Assembly (NCBI RefSeq): GCF_025698545.1
Contig: NC_068576.1
Span: forward strand, 56,394,094 to 56,458,093
Length of the DNA stretch: 64,000 nucleotides
DNA from: Gossypium raimondii
Taxonomy: Eukaryota > Streptophyta > Magnoliopsida > Malvales > Malvaceae
Direction of reading: 5' to 3'
The notes beneath the pieces were generated by a model, which saw only the letters and a program-made list of their open reading frames with translations, was not told the origin of the DNA and made no database searches. Each line of letters starts with the position of its first letter. Positions within the stretch are counted from its first letter, which is position 1. Positions 1 to 12,175 of this stretch are shown here, piece by piece. The translations under genes and the position numbers were made by a program.

Positions 1-230
1 ATCGAGTTATTAGATAACTTAAAGCCTGCTATCTTATGTTTCTATGGAATCACTAAATTTCTGAACACCAAGGGATCATGCAGATTGCCTTACGTGGACT
101 TGTATTTTTACATGTAATTTGATTGTACTGTACTTGTTAACTTTCTAAAAATTATGACTTCAAAGTAAATGAAGAGTCACTTGCAGATGAAAATTACTTT
201 TGAGTATTGATCATACACTTTTTTCTGTAG

Positions 231-1749
231 TGTACGGGTGTGATTAATCTTGGTGGTGAAGTGGGTTGCATGATCAGTGAAGGTCTTTGGTTGTTTGTTG
301 GCATACCGAACGCTGTCAAGGTATAAGGTTCAGGAACATCTCTACCAGTTGTTTCTTCTTTGTCACATTGTTAACTGGTTTGCACTTAGAAGAACAATGT
401 TTTTCCCCATTGCTGGTCTCAACTCAACGATGATCATATTGCAGGCATGGAACACGCAAACTAACCAAGAGTTCAGTCTTAGTGGACCTGCTGGGCAAGT
501 TTATGCTATGATTGTTGGGAATAGTTTGCTCTTTGCTGGTACACAGGTGATAATTAGAATAGTAGTTTTTGGTCTCGTTTTGTTTATTTCATTTGGAATT
601 TCTTGTTGTTCAATGTGTAGGGTCAGTCACCTTCAATCATCGGTTTTCTGCAGGAAGGTATATTGGCTTGGAAATTTAATGCCGTCACCAATAGCTTTGA
701 ACCAGCAGCATCACTCAAAGGTCATACCCTTCCTGTTGTATCATTAATGGTTGGAGCTAACAGACTATATTCAGGTTCCATGGACCATTCTATAAAGGTA
801 CAGTTGTTTTAGTTAAAATATTTGATATTCCTGATCAATATTTTAGTTTTAATAGTATGAATTGCTAATGGATTATCATTTTTACCAACATGATTATCAT
901 TATTCTTCTTTCAGGTCTGGAGTTTGGAAACTTTGCAATGCCTACAGACTCTAACAGAGCATACTAATGTTGTTATGTCCTTGCTTTGCTGGGATCAGTT
1001 TCTTTTATCTTGTTCATTGGACCAAACAATAAAAGTTAGTGTTTCTTTTTTATTTTGTTATTTTTTCCCTTCCATTAAAGCTAGATTGTTTGGATTTACT
1101 TGTTTATTCTTTGCAGGTATGGGTGGCTACTGAGAATGGAAACCTGGAAGTAACATACACTCACAACGAAGAACATGTATGTTGTATTAATATATCATGC
1201 ATGCCGTATTTTGATTTAATGCCAATTAGTTCAAAGAACAAAAGGGTTTTGAGAGAGAGATCTTCATGCTCTGCATTTGAGTTTTCAAAGTTACCCTCAT
1301 GGGGCAAGGTTTTTGGGAGAACGGCTGGGATGTAAAAGAGGATACCGGTTCCTTGTGCATTTTATTCTATTTCCTAGAGTCTTGTTAAATGTTCAACACT
1401 TGAACCGTTTTTGGCTGCTGTTTCCAGGGCCTGCTTAATCTTCGTGGGATGCACGACTTAGAATCCAAGCCGGTCTTGTTGTGTGCATGCAATGACAATT
1501 ATGTCCGGCTTTATGATCTGCCCTCGTATGTTCTTAATGCACATATTGTTTTGCATCTCTTTTGTCAATTCATACTGCTTATGAAAATACCCTTTTTTCC
1601 TTTATGATTGAAGGTTCTCCGAGAGGGGTAAAATTTTTGCTAAGCAGGAGATTCGAGCCATCGAAGTAGGGCCTAGTGGCCTCTTTTTCACCGGCGACGG
1701 AACTGGTTTTAAAGTGTGGAAATGGGCTGAGCCAGTTGCTACAACTTGA
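231..1749 (+). CDS. WD40-repeat protein of the CCCH zinc-finger/WD40 (ZFWD) type, 3' part
   Basis: Seven exons join in frame: 231-320, 445-546, 654-797, 915-1034, 1117-1176, 1428-1525 and 1614-1749 (TGA stop). All introns are GT..AG. The joined protein reads as consecutive WD40 blades. Visible landmarks are VGIPNAVKAWNTQT, NRLYSGSMDHSIKVWSLET, FLLSCSLDQTIKVW and the end FFTGDGTGFKVWKW. The spacing and wording match plant ZFWD proteins (zinc finger CCCH domain-containing proteins 17/48/59/63 type), in which an N-terminal CCCH finger precedes a WD40 propeller. The finger itself would lie upstream of this window, so it is not seen and the family name rests on the WD40 half. The family is thought to act in RNA or protein binding; its substrate is unknown. 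Bases 1-230 look like intron. The gene converges on SDH copy 1, with 432 bp between the two stop codons. Confidence 0.85.
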
Positions 1750-1946
1750 TTGCCTTGCACCATTTCATAACACATTCATCCTCCTGTAATTTTTTGGTGT
1801 TAATTATTTTATATTTTTTCATCCTTTCAGGTAAGTCTTTCACAGTGAAAACAATTTTGGGTTCCACCTTTTATAGCATAATAGATCATTTAAGAGTAAT
1901 TGTATGAACTGGTTACCCTAATTTCACCAAATGCTTGAATAAGAAT

Positions 1947-2116
1947 ACGCATCAAAGTTCAAAACCCTCAACTTTATTACATATACAATACGCATCAAAG
2001 TTCAAAACCATCAACTTTATTACATATACAATACGCATCAAAGTTCAAAACCATCAACTTTATTACATATACAATACGCATCAAAGTTCAAAACCATCAA
2101 CTTTATTACATATACA
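1947..2116. repeat. 43-bp tandem repeat (3.95 copies) in the 3' region of SDH copy 1
   Basis: Four nearly identical 43-bp units start at 1947, 1990, 2033 and 2076. They begin 66 bp downstream of the SDH copy 1 stop codon (2182, minus strand). Read on the gene strand, every unit contains AATAAA (plus-strand tttatt at 1973, 2016, 2059 and 2102) preceded by TGTA. The matching place behind SDH copy 2 (about 4318-4346) has a single diverged unit, so the array arose after the gene duplication. Confidence 0.9.
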
Positions 2117-2181
2117 GTCGAAGTTTATAACAAGAGTCCATCATATAGATAGTTTCCACTATGTTTTTATCTTGTTGGAAG

Positions 2182-3731
2182 TCACAGGTTGAACATGACC
2201 TTAATGGCATCACCGCCGCGAGCACTAGTTTCAAAAGCTTCTTCAACCTCTTTCTGGGAAAACCCGAACCTGTGAGTTATCAATGGCTTCACATCGATCT
2301 TACCACTTCTTAGAAGCTCAATGCACAAAGGCCAAGTGTTCTTATACCGGAATATCCCGATAATATCAACCTCCCTGCAATCAATCCTGGTTAATTTTCA
2401 GGCAACAGTCAAGTAAATGAATCATTGAAATAAGTACCTAGCAGCAGCTGGTGTAAGTGGGACGGTCATCTCGTTATGGCCTAATCCAACAAGGCAAACC
2501 TTGCCACCGGCTCGAGTGGCACTCAAAGCAGTCGACATTGTTTTGTTAAAGCCTGCACAGTCAAAGGTTACATGCACTCCTACTGCTCCCATCACTTCAC
2601 ATATTCTTTCAACTTCTTCGGGTATGTCCTGAAACCATTTAAAAAGTCAGACAATGATTTAATTATATATATCTCATAAAACTTGATGATATGGACCTGC
2701 ATATTTGTTGAGACTTTAACAACTCCATCAGCACCGAGGTTATTAGCAACAGACAGTCGATAGTCGTCCACGTCTACAATGACAATTCTAGGTGCCCCGA
2801 AAGCACGAGCTGCCAGAAGTGTAACGAGACCTATTGGTCCTGCTCCCATGACCAACACATTGGTTTCTGGACCGATATTAGCTCGGCGACAAGCGTGGAC
2901 CGCTACACTCAAGGGCTCACACATAGCTCCTTCTTCCAAGCTTAGATTGTCTGGCAGCTTGAAACACAGGTCTGCAGGATGCACTACCTACATTGAAAAT
3001 AATAATCTTGTACACTATTAGTCATATGGATAAACAGAGTAGAACCAAGGCTGAAATTGCAGCTTTATAGGTTCACCTGACGGGCAAGAGAACCATGAAC
3101 CGGTGGAGTGGCGAAAAACTTCATATCAGGGCATATATTGTATCGACCTTCCTTGCAAAGATCACATCGCCAGCAACCAATCCCTGGTTCCAATGCCACT
3201 CGGTCACCAGGCACTAAATTCTTGACTTCACTTCCAATCTCCTCTATGATCCCAGCACACTCATGCCCTATCACCATTGGTTCTTTCACTACAAAATCTG
3301 CAAGCCTCAGTGTCTACACACACACACACACGGGGTTAAACAAGGTCATATATATTTATATACATATGGTTACATGGATACATGTAGAACATACCTTGAG
3401 AAAGTGAACATCACTTCCACAGATGCCAACAGCTTTCATCCTAACTCTCACATCATGGGGTCCTTAATTATATTCACCCACAACAAAAAGAGAAGTGATC
3501 AATCAATTTATAAGAAACAAACAAAAAAAAAAACAAAAGGATTATCTGAAACCATAATGGTAATTCATAAACTCCATAAATGGAACAAACTAAAAGAGCC
3601 CAAAATGAAAAACGAAGGGTTATACCAAGAGGAGGGAGCTTGAATGGTTGAATTTTGAGGGTGTTAAGATCCACGAGCCAAGCAGCCATGTTTTCTTCAC
3701 CTTCTTGATGAGATTTCCCTCCTTTACCCAT
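2182..3731 (-). CDS. SDH: Sorbitol dehydrogenase (zinc, MDR family), tandem copy 1
   Basis: Six exons: 3626-3731, 3395-3462, 3077-3313, 2697-2987, 2438-2628 and 2182-2374. They total 1086 nt, or 361 aa, with clean GT..AG junctions and no stop. The enzyme family oxidises sorbitol and other polyols to ketoses with NAD+, in the cytosol. The start MGKGG matches the usual plant SDH N-terminus, although an in-frame ATG nine codons upstream also exists. Visible features are the catalytic zinc site ([15 protein letters not shown]), the four-cysteine structural zinc loop ([15 protein letters not shown]) and the Rossmann glycine motif GAGPIGLV. The C-terminus is [11 protein letters not shown]. Length and exon pattern are those of an intact gene. 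It is a tandem duplicate of the gene at 4399-6508, in the same orientation, with 667 bp between them. A short (CA)n tract lies in intron 2. Confidence 0.95.
3316..3331. repeat. (CA)n microsatellite in SDH copy 1 intron 2
   Basis: Eight AC dinucleotides lie directly beside the intron 2 acceptor of SDH copy 1, in place of a polypyrimidine tract (read as TG on the gene strand). Confidence 0.85.
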
Positions 3732-4398
3732 TGTTTTGCTTTTCCTTGTGATGGACACTCACAAACTGATGTCTGCTTAGCAAATAATAGATTTTTATGC
3801 TTGAATTATATGGAGCAGCCAAGAATAATATCTAATCTTGCAATATGGACCAGGAATTATTAATCACTTGATTTTTCTATAGGTAATTTGTCTTCAGCTG
3901 ATCCCTTCTTTTGTAGCTTTTGAAAATGGATAAACATAGATTGAAACTTGGTGATAAGCTGAGTATGACGTGTGGTAAAATTGGTGACATCCGCTTCACA
4001 TGAAAAATACCATTTAGGAATTAAATTATATTTTATCCTTTAAAAAATTAATAAATTAATCTCTTAAATTAAAATCATAAAATTTTCAAAAAATAGTTTA
4101 TTCATTTTTTGAATAAAAAATTAATCCAACACCTAATATTAAACAAACCTAATATTAAACAAATTATGTTTACATTTTCTATTTGGACCATATTATTTAT
4201 TATGTTACATCAATGAGTTTGCTGGTTTACAAAGAGGATTGATAATTGACATCATTGAAATAATCTGGTCTAATAATTTGCACTGAATTCAAATAGCAAC
4301 AACCTCATCTTAGGGTACTCAAACATCAAATTTATTACATATACTGCCAGAGGTTATACATGACACTGTTTTATTAGCATCTTTAATCTTGTTGAATA
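3732..4398. other. Spacer between the two SDH genes (promoter of copy 1, 3' end of copy 2)
   Basis: This is AT-rich sequence with no coding potential. The distal part (about 4318-4398) is homologous to the sequence behind SDH copy 1 and holds one AATAAA signal for copy 2 (gene strand, plus tttatt near 4330). The 5' half should hold the copy 1 promoter; no clear TATA box was picked out. Confidence 0.5.
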
Positions 4399-6171
4399 TC
4401 ACAGATTGAACATGACCTTAATGGCATTGCCACCACCAGCACTGGTTTCAAAAGCTTCTTCAATCTCTTTCTGAGAAAACCCAAACCTGTGGGTTATCAA
4501 TGGCTTCACATCGATCTTACCACTTCTTAGAAGCTCAATGCATAAAGGCCAGGTGTTCTTATACCGAAATACCCCAATAACATCAACTTCCCTGCAATAA
4601 ATCCTGGTTAATTTTCAACACCAGTTAAGTAAATCAATCATTGAAATAAGTACCTAGCGGCAGCAGGTGTGAGTGGGACAGTCATCTCGTTATGGCCTAA
4701 TCCCACAAGGCAAACCTTGCCACCAGCTCGAGTTACACTCAGTGCAGTCGACATGGTTTTGCTAAGGCCTGCACAGTCAAAGCTTACATCCACTTTTGCT
4801 CCCATCACATTACATATTGTTTCAACTTCTTTGGGTATGTCCTAAAACAATCTAAAAAGTAAGATAATGATGTGATAAGATCCATTTGATGTTATATATA
4901 TATATCATAAATTTTGATGATATGGACCTGCATATTAGTTGAGACTTCAACAACTCCATCAGCACCTAGTTCTTTAGCGACTGATAGTCGATTGCCGTCC
5001 ACGTCTACGGTGACAATTCTTGGTGCTCCAAAAGCACGAGCTGCTAGTAGTGTAACGAGACCTATAGATCCTGCTCCCATGACCAACACGTTGGTCTCGG
5101 GACTGATATTACCTCGGCGACAAGCATGAACCGCTACACTTAAGGGCTCACACAAAGCCCCTTCTTCCAAGCTGACATTGTCTGGCAGTTTAAAACACAG
5201 ATATGCAGGATGCACTATCTACATTGAAAAAAAATCAATTTATACACTAGTTAGTCAGTTTTGTACTTAGGTGTTGAGCGTGGCAACCTAGGCAAAGTGC
5301 AGTTTTATCATATATTGATTTATAATTTTTTGAATTCTAGAGGGGCTAAAATACAAATTCTCTCTTTTAGGTGTCAGACCCCTGCCTGCCCTTAAGTGCT
5401 CTTGGGAGAACTCCTTTAAGAGAAGTCTTCCAAGTAGTCCACAGGATAACCAGCCAGCTGAACCCCCCAAAATGGTCGATATTATCCATGTCAAGATTTT
5501 ATCTTCCGTTTTCACCGAGAGACCTGAAGTGTTCAGGGAAGACAGCGCCACAAATTAGAGATACGATCTGCAAGGCTCACAAGTATAGTGCGGAACAAGT
5601 ATAATGCGGAACATTGATTATGTAAATCAACTACGTACAGGGACTTGAACCACCCGTGAAACTTGTAGGTCGTATTTCAACCAATCGAGGTGCTCCCCTC
5701 TATGAACTCTTTAGAGCTCTCAGCGGAGGCGAGAGACAAAACTCCTATAGGGGATAATAATGACCATTATAGAAGGCTTGACCAACTGCTTGGACCACAC
5801 TTCGAAAAGCTCAATATAAGCATAAACCTTTGTAAACAGAGTAGATCACCAAGGGTGAAATGAAGGTTTATAGGTTTCACCTGACGAGCAAGAGAACCAT
5901 GAAATGGTGGAAGGCCAAAAAACTTCATATCAGGGCATATATTGTATCGACCTTCCTTACAAAGATCACATCGCCAGCAACCAATCCCTGGTTCCAATGC
6001 CACTCGGTCACCAGGCACTAAATCCTTCACTTCACTTCCAGTTTCCTCTATGATCCCAGCACACTCATGCCCTATCACCATTGGTTCTTTCACCACATAA
6101 TCCGCAAGCCTCAATGCCTACGATGGGTGCAGTAATTGCAGTAATGGGTAGAATATACCAACAACTAGCTG

Positions 6172-6211
<40 letters not shown>

Positions 6212-6508
6212 TTAATATACCTTGAAAAAGTGAACATCACTTCCACAGATACCAACAGCTTTCATCCCAACTCTCACATCATGGGGTCCTTAAAACAAAT
6301 ATTTTTACCCACCCCACCACAGAATGAAGTAATCAATAAAATATATAAGAAACTAAAAGGAACCCAGAATAAAAAGAACAAAGGGTTATTATTAAATACC
6401 AAGAGGAGGGAGCTTGAATGGTTGAATTTTGAGGGTGTTGAGACCTACAAGCCAAGCAGCCATGTTTTCTTCACCATCTTCTTGATCAGATTTCCCTCCT
6501 TTACTCAT
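4399..6508 (-). CDS. SDH: Sorbitol dehydrogenase, tandem copy 2
   Basis: Six exons: 6400-6508, 6221-6288, 5881-6117, 4928-5218, 4654-4841 and 4399-4591. They total 1086 nt, or 361 aa, with no stop. Exon boundaries are the same as in copy 1. Exon 1 is 3 nt longer, and exon 5 carries one 3-nt in-frame deletion (the copy 1 stretch GAVGVH reads GAKVD here). Zinc ligand motifs [15 protein letters not shown] and CWRCDLC are kept. Changes at otherwise conserved places are GAGPIG to GAGSIG in the Rossmann loop, FATPPVHG to FGLPPFHG, and HPAD to HPAY. The copy may therefore be functional but is diverging. Intron 3 is ~662 bp against 89 bp in copy 1 because of an insertion, and intron 2 holds a long (TA)n tract. 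Confidence 0.93.
5266..5834. mobile_element. ~570-bp insertion in intron 3 of SDH copy 2, with a SINE-like part
   Basis: The flanking intron sequence aligns with intron 3 of copy 1 on both sides and the block in between is absent there. The hexamer tttgta occurs on both sides (5260-5265 and 5829-5834), a weak candidate target duplication. On the minus strand around 5640-5700 there is GGTTCAAGTCC, a perfect pol III B box (GGTTCAANNCC). About 40 bp upstream is CTCGATTGGTTGAA, which resembles a tRNA A box. A tRNA-derived SINE is the best explanation for that part. The rest of the block is unrecognised, and exact ends are uncertain. Confidence 0.55.
6173..6208. repeat. (TA)n microsatellite in SDH copy 2 intron 2
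   Basis: A run of 18 uninterrupted TA dinucleotides sits 12 bp from the exon 2 donor. Copy 1 has no such tract at this position. Confidence 0.95.
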
Positions 6509-7169
6509 TTTTCTTGCTTTTCCTTGCAATGAACACTCAAACTGGATTTTGCTTAGAAACGAGTAGAGATAGAACAAACTAAGAAGAAAGGTGAATGAAA
6601 ATGATTTGATCTTTCAGCTGGTCTTTTTGTAGATTTTTTGTACAAGTGATGTAATAAACATAAAATGAAAATCGGTGATAATACTAGGTTATACTTGTTT
6701 GTCGGTGTATTAACATCTTTAATTGACATCTGTTTGACATGCACCATGGATTCTTTTAAATCTTTTTACGTTGAAGTTATTCACGTCCTTCAGATTTTGA
6801 TTATTTCTTTCTCTCGCCTATGTCAGATTCTTGATAGTTTTTCTTGCTTGACGTGCATCCTTCTTGTTTTAAGAAAATTTTAAATTGAATACGGCCAGCT
6901 TGAAAGTTTTGTCGACATTTGCCACTAAAATCGTGTCTTATAGGACCCATTACTTTGTTAGTAATTAGAATTCCATCAAAATGAGCCAATCAAGATTGTC
7001 ATAAGTAGGACAGGTCGCGAGAGATAAGCTGAGAGCGGTTCACACACAATCTCTCGTGGGACCAATTTAGAGGATAGGATCATTCTGTGCGTCTCGTTTG
7101 TGAGATCATAGGGATGCCATCCCTACACGTAGTCGATCACACAGTCATGGTTATCCTGTACTAACAGTT

Positions 7170-7230
7170 ACGTGGCACTACAAGACGATACGTGGCACTA
7201 CAAGACGAGGGATGACTCCTCTATATATAT
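7170..7230 (+). promoter_or_regulatory. Promoter-like block: duplicated ACGTGGC followed by a TATA stretch
   Basis: A 20-bp unit is repeated head to tail (7170-7189 and 7190-7209). Each copy starts with ACGTGGC, an ABRE/G-box type core. A ctatatatat TATA-like stretch follows at 7221-7230. No gene follows on the plus strand, since the solo LTR begins at 7488. This could be the remains of a retrotransposon LTR or a gene-derived promoter. The surrounding 6509-7482 otherwise holds the SDH copy 2 promoter side and no coding sequence. Confidence 0.35.
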
Positions 7231-7487
7231 TCCAGAGCATGAGAGATTATGGATACTCCTTTCTCAAGAAAAACCCTAAGTATTAACCTCCTTTTTCTCC
7301 TTAAACACTTAAATTTCAGCACTTAATTCTTCACCTATCACAAGTGAATCAACATTTTTATCTCCATCACTTAATTCTCCTTGTTGAATACCTGTATTTT
7401 TTGTGACAATAGGCTAAGGTCCATTAAGCCTTTTCAGCACTGCTGCATGTATTACCATTTCTCCAACTTTATGTGTTATAATATAGG

Positions 7488-10067
7488 TGTCAAAACCTTT
7501 TTTTTTTTTTTAAGAACGGGGATTGACTTTAAAAATGAGAATGAGAGTCGCCACCGATCTTTTATTGAGGTATGATCGGTTCTCCATTAAAAATGATTTT
7601 GGTTTGTGAAATTTGAGAAAACAAGTTCGGGAGTCGGTTACGCACGAGGAAGGGTTAGCACCCTCGTAACGCCCAAAATTGGTACCGAATTGATTGTTTG
7701 GTGTTTTAATGTCGAAATTTTGAAAAGATTTTAAAACACTATCCTTTGATGAGAAAACTTGAATGAACTAAATTGAATGATAAGGTGCACTCATTTCGTA
7801 GAAATAAATTGCCACACTCAGTGAGTTACGATGTAACAATTCAATCTTCGAAATTAGATTTGTCCCCTTTTTTAAGAAAATCATGTATTTTAAGAAGGTT
7901 ATTTGATTATTTAAGTCAATCTAGAAATTAGAATCCAGTAAGTTAGGGTTCAATTTCTCGAAATTTCTAAACTTCAAATATTCCCTTTATTTTGAAATCA
8001 AGATAACAAAATATTGTATCCAGTAAGTTAGGATCAAACATTTTGAAATCTTAAAAACTTTATTTTAATAATTGCATGGTTTTAATAAAATGGACACTTG
8101 ATTATCTAAATTCATCGAGAAGAATCGAAGCCCAGTGAGTTAGGGCACAATTTTCTCGAGAACCTATGAACGCCAAGCCCTTTTTTTTATAGGATTATGA
8201 AATAAAACAATTATGAAGCTTTAATAAAATTCAACTCTTACAAAAGAACATGATTAAATAACGATACATATAATGTAAAAGATAAATAACAATTTAAACT
8301 TAAACTAGAAGCAATTAAGCAAACAATAGGCAAATACAAACATCCATACTAAAAATTAAGCAACTCATAAATTCATAATAAAAAAGAACAGTAATAACAA
8401 TAAATAATACAAATATTCGATATAATTTGGTAAGGAATAAAAAAATTTACATAAAAGATTTAAATAAGTTTTAATGAAAGATCTTAACAAACATAAAGAA
8501 AAAAGATGAAATAAAAGTGAATAGCTTGAAACTAATATCTACATTCTAATTTATATAAATAAAACTTAGTAGAAATAATAGTATATACCTAGTAATAATA
8601 TATAAAAGTTAAATAAATAGAATAAAATAACAAATTTTAGAAGAATAAGGTTTTTATGCATAAGAAAATATCATTTGAAAAATGATAGTATATTATTATA
8701 TATACACGTATACTAAAAAGAAAAGAATCATATTATATATGCATATATATAAAATTATAGAGTATTATTATTAAAATTAACTTTCTATAAATATGTATAG
8801 CTATTTATATATATATATATAAAACAAATATATAAAGAAAATATGATAATACAATAATAAGAATAAGTATAATAATAAAAATAACAATAAATTTCTTAAA
8901 AAAAAACTAAATAACAAGAAGGATTAAGTCACAAACAAAATCGAATTAACAGGGAATAAATAAAATTAAACTAAAGTGGAGGACCATACTGCAACTTGCG
9001 AATTACATGGGGGCCGATTGGGAAATATCCCGCCTCCCAAAACGCAGCGTTGCAAGCTGGGTCGAAATGATACAATAACGAAAATGCAGAGCAAAATTAG
9101 GAAAAATAAAAAGGATCGATTTGAACACGCCATAAAATATAAAGGACCATTTGCACAAATCGCCCAAAAAAGCCAGAACGCGCGAATCCTTCCCCGGTTC
9201 GGGTCACCGCGCGGGTTGCTGGGGTTAATCGGCCAATACGACACCGTTTTAGGGCCACTGAAACAGGCCCTAAACGGTGTCGTTTTACGTGCTATATAAG
9301 GCCCCCATGTAACCTTAAAATCAGTCTGTTAAGAAACAGACACCAGCCTCCAACCCTCTACGCCGTTTCAGCACTGAGGCACCTGATCGGTTTTCGATCC
9401 TAGCCCGTTCTCCGATGACGACGAAGAGGGCCAAGATCTCACCGCCAGGTACGTCTTTCCTTTTCTTCTTATTGTTTCTCTTTTAACCAACGATTAATGA
9501 ACACAGAAATCAGAAAAAGAAAGAAAAGAAAATGAAACCAATAACCAGCAAAAATGAAAAAAAAAAAAAAAGAGAAACCCAGAAAGCACATTTAGGTATT
9601 TCAATCAATTTTTTTGTATTCTCAATGTGTTTTTCTGTGTGTGTTTTTTTTTTCGTAACCCCTTACAAAGGCCTTTTTCCTTTCGTTTTATAGGCCGAAA
9701 AAACTAAAAAATAAAACAAAAAGAATACAATTTTTTCTGTTTTCTTTGCTGCGTTTTCTTCCCATTTGCAGGTACGGCGTGCAGGGCTGGGGACATGGCA
9801 TGTACGGAGGCGAAGGCGCATGCACGAGGCTCGTCACGTGCCGAGGGCTTGGCTGCAGCACCTGGATCTTCTAGGGTTTTCGGGTGCTGTTTTGTGTTTT
9901 GGGCTGATTTGGGTCATTGGGTATTAGGAAAGTGGGCCGAATTGGGCTAGTAATTTGGGTTATTTTTGGACTGCTGTTTTATTTAGTTTTTAACCTATTG
10001 GGCCAATGTAAATGGACTAATAAATTTTGTTTTTATTTTTATTGGGCCGGGCAAATTGGGTATTACA
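7488..10067. mobile_element. Solo LTR of a large LTR retrotransposon (2.58 kb)
   Basis: The element starts TGTCAAAACC and ends GGGTATTACA, so it has TG..CA ends. It is flanked by a perfect 5-bp target duplication, atagg (7483-7487 and 10068-10072). There is no gag-pol and no second LTR, so it is a solo LTR left by recombination. Near the left end is gagtcgccaccgatc, and near 9292 is ctatataagg. A degenerate motif (cccagtgagttagggcac) recurs near 7814, 7934, 8020 and 8131. The same kind of LTR lies at 50114-52160 in the opposite orientation. Transcriptional orientation is not decided. The Ogre/Tat-type Gypsy assignment is an inference from general resemblance. Confidence 0.9.
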
Positions 10068-11939
10068 ATAGGTAATTTTTTAGTACATCATTAGAATTGA
10101 GATTATTGTTGAGAAAGGTAAGTATCAAATTAATAAACCATAATTTGAAGTTTAGGTCAAATTATGTTATTAGTTCATGTATTACGTGTAAATTGTGAAT
10201 TTAGTTTCTTTGCTCTAATTTGGTCAATTTTAATATTATATTTTCTAATTTTAAAATTGTAGTCCTAACAGAAATAATAACAATTAAATCCGTATAATTA
10301 AATTATGCTAGTAGTCCTGAACTATGCGTAAAGCTAGAGGTACAGTCCACGCTCTCTAATATAATCATTCTTAATCCTTCTACTTTTGAATTTTGAAATT
10401 TTAATTTTACACAAGCAACAATTGTTAAATCTATTAATTGGCTTTTTTGTGATATGACATTACATATATGATAATACGTTTTCCACGTAAGACTTTTGAA
10501 AATAGCAAAATTTAATGCAATTAATAACTATCATTTGGTTAGGATTAAAATTTTTAAATTCTAAAAAGTAAAAAGAAAAAGAAAAGAGAGAGGCTAAAAT
10601 AACTAAATTAAAGTACGATGACTAAATCCATAGGTTACGATAGTACATGTATTAATAGCAAAATTTAATCACTTTAAAATGAAAATTAATAGTCAAATGG
10701 TGGAATGGGAAGTTTGGCCATTGTTGATTGTATAAGATTAGAGGAATAGTACAGTCCCTCCCAAGTTACTAATAAGGGATTGATTGCCAAGCATTTATAT
10801 CCCTTAAATGTCCTTAAATGTAAGTTTTAATAATATGCTAGCATAGGATAGTTTAAAAAATTCGGTTGCTTTTGGTCATTTAAGCTGACAAATTAAATAA
10901 GAAATGGAGTTGATTGTCATACTTTCAATTGATAACAGTTTTCCAAGCATAAAAAAAATGTGGTTGAAAAGCTTTAAGCCTAAAATTAGTGTTGCTTATT
11001 GCATTTCAATTTATTCTATCAATGCTGACGCATATGGCTGTATTGAATTTCCAATATTCTTTGAGATTAATTTTGATATTTTTAGTGATGTTTAAGGGTT
11101 TTTCTTTTTTTGGGTTAGTAATGTTTAAGTCGTCGTTGTCTTGCCAATTGACTCTTAATTTAATTAGCATCGTTGTTGTGACAATAATAAAGAGGACGTG
11201 AATTTGAGTATGTTTAAGTGCATATTATCAAGAGAAAGGTAAGAATTTTCGCCCTTAACTCAATGGCGTAATTGTAATTTAATGCCTCTCAAATGTCAAT
11301 TATTTAATTTAATCCCTTTTAACTTTTATTAAATTGGAATAATTGTAATTTTGATTTTTTTAAAGTTTTAAAAATTTAAACCATTTTAATATATTTAGTT
11401 TTTAGTTTTATCTCCCCAACGTAAATCATGGGTGGACTTAATAAGAATTGTATAAAAGATAATAATCTATGTTGACTCCAATTATTAAGTTCAAATATCT
11501 TTCTTTTATCTTTACCAAGATTTTTAAAATTTCAAAAATAAATTTAATTTTTAAATCTAAATTAATTTTAAAAATTTTAAAGGAATTTCAAGTAATTCAA
11601 ACTCTTCATTCACACTCCAATTAAGATTTCATTTAATACATGTGGTACTACAATAACATAAAAAGCATGAACTTTAAAATGTTACTTTTATTTAATTTCT
11701 ATATGTTTTCATTAAAAATATTTATGTTGTTTTACAAATATAATAATATTTATATTGCATATTCTTATATTATTCATTTTAATATCATTTTATAATTATT
11801 CATCAACCTAAATTATTCTTAAAAATCATTTATATTACCCTTTTAAAATGTCCTCAAAATTTATTCAAATACACCTTAAAAAAAACCCTTCTACTTGTGT
11901 TGCCTAATTTTTTAAACTAAGGTTAAGTATAGTTAACCT

Positions 11940-12175
11940 ATAAACTTGAGGAGAATTTAGGGGGTCGCAGGTCCCGATCCCTCCTAAAATGGAAAATTAT
12001 TATTTAGGTCCGTTAAAATTTTGAAATTTTAAATTAATAAAGTTAAAATTATACTTTAACCCTCCTAAAATTATAAAAAAAGCGATTTAATCTTTTAAAA
12101 ATTATAAAGATATAGACTATTAAAATTAAAATTTCATTCGACTCCTAAAAATTTTTTCTCGCTTTTACTTTACTA
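11940..12175 (+). repeat. Dispersed repeat, copy 1 of 3
   Basis: It shares phrases such as cccctcctaaaatg and aaattttaaattaat, in the same order, with 12836-13020 and 52625-52850. No termini were resolved. It is likely a fragment of an old transposable element. Confidence 0.5.

Noticed and set aside
277..747. 156-aa frame at the window start
   Set aside because: It reads through introns of the WD40 gene. The exon-joined frame gives clear WD40 blades instead.
7483..10072. A full retrotransposon between 7.4 and 10.1 kb
   Set aside because: One LTR only, with matching 5-bp duplications directly outside it and no gag or pol.
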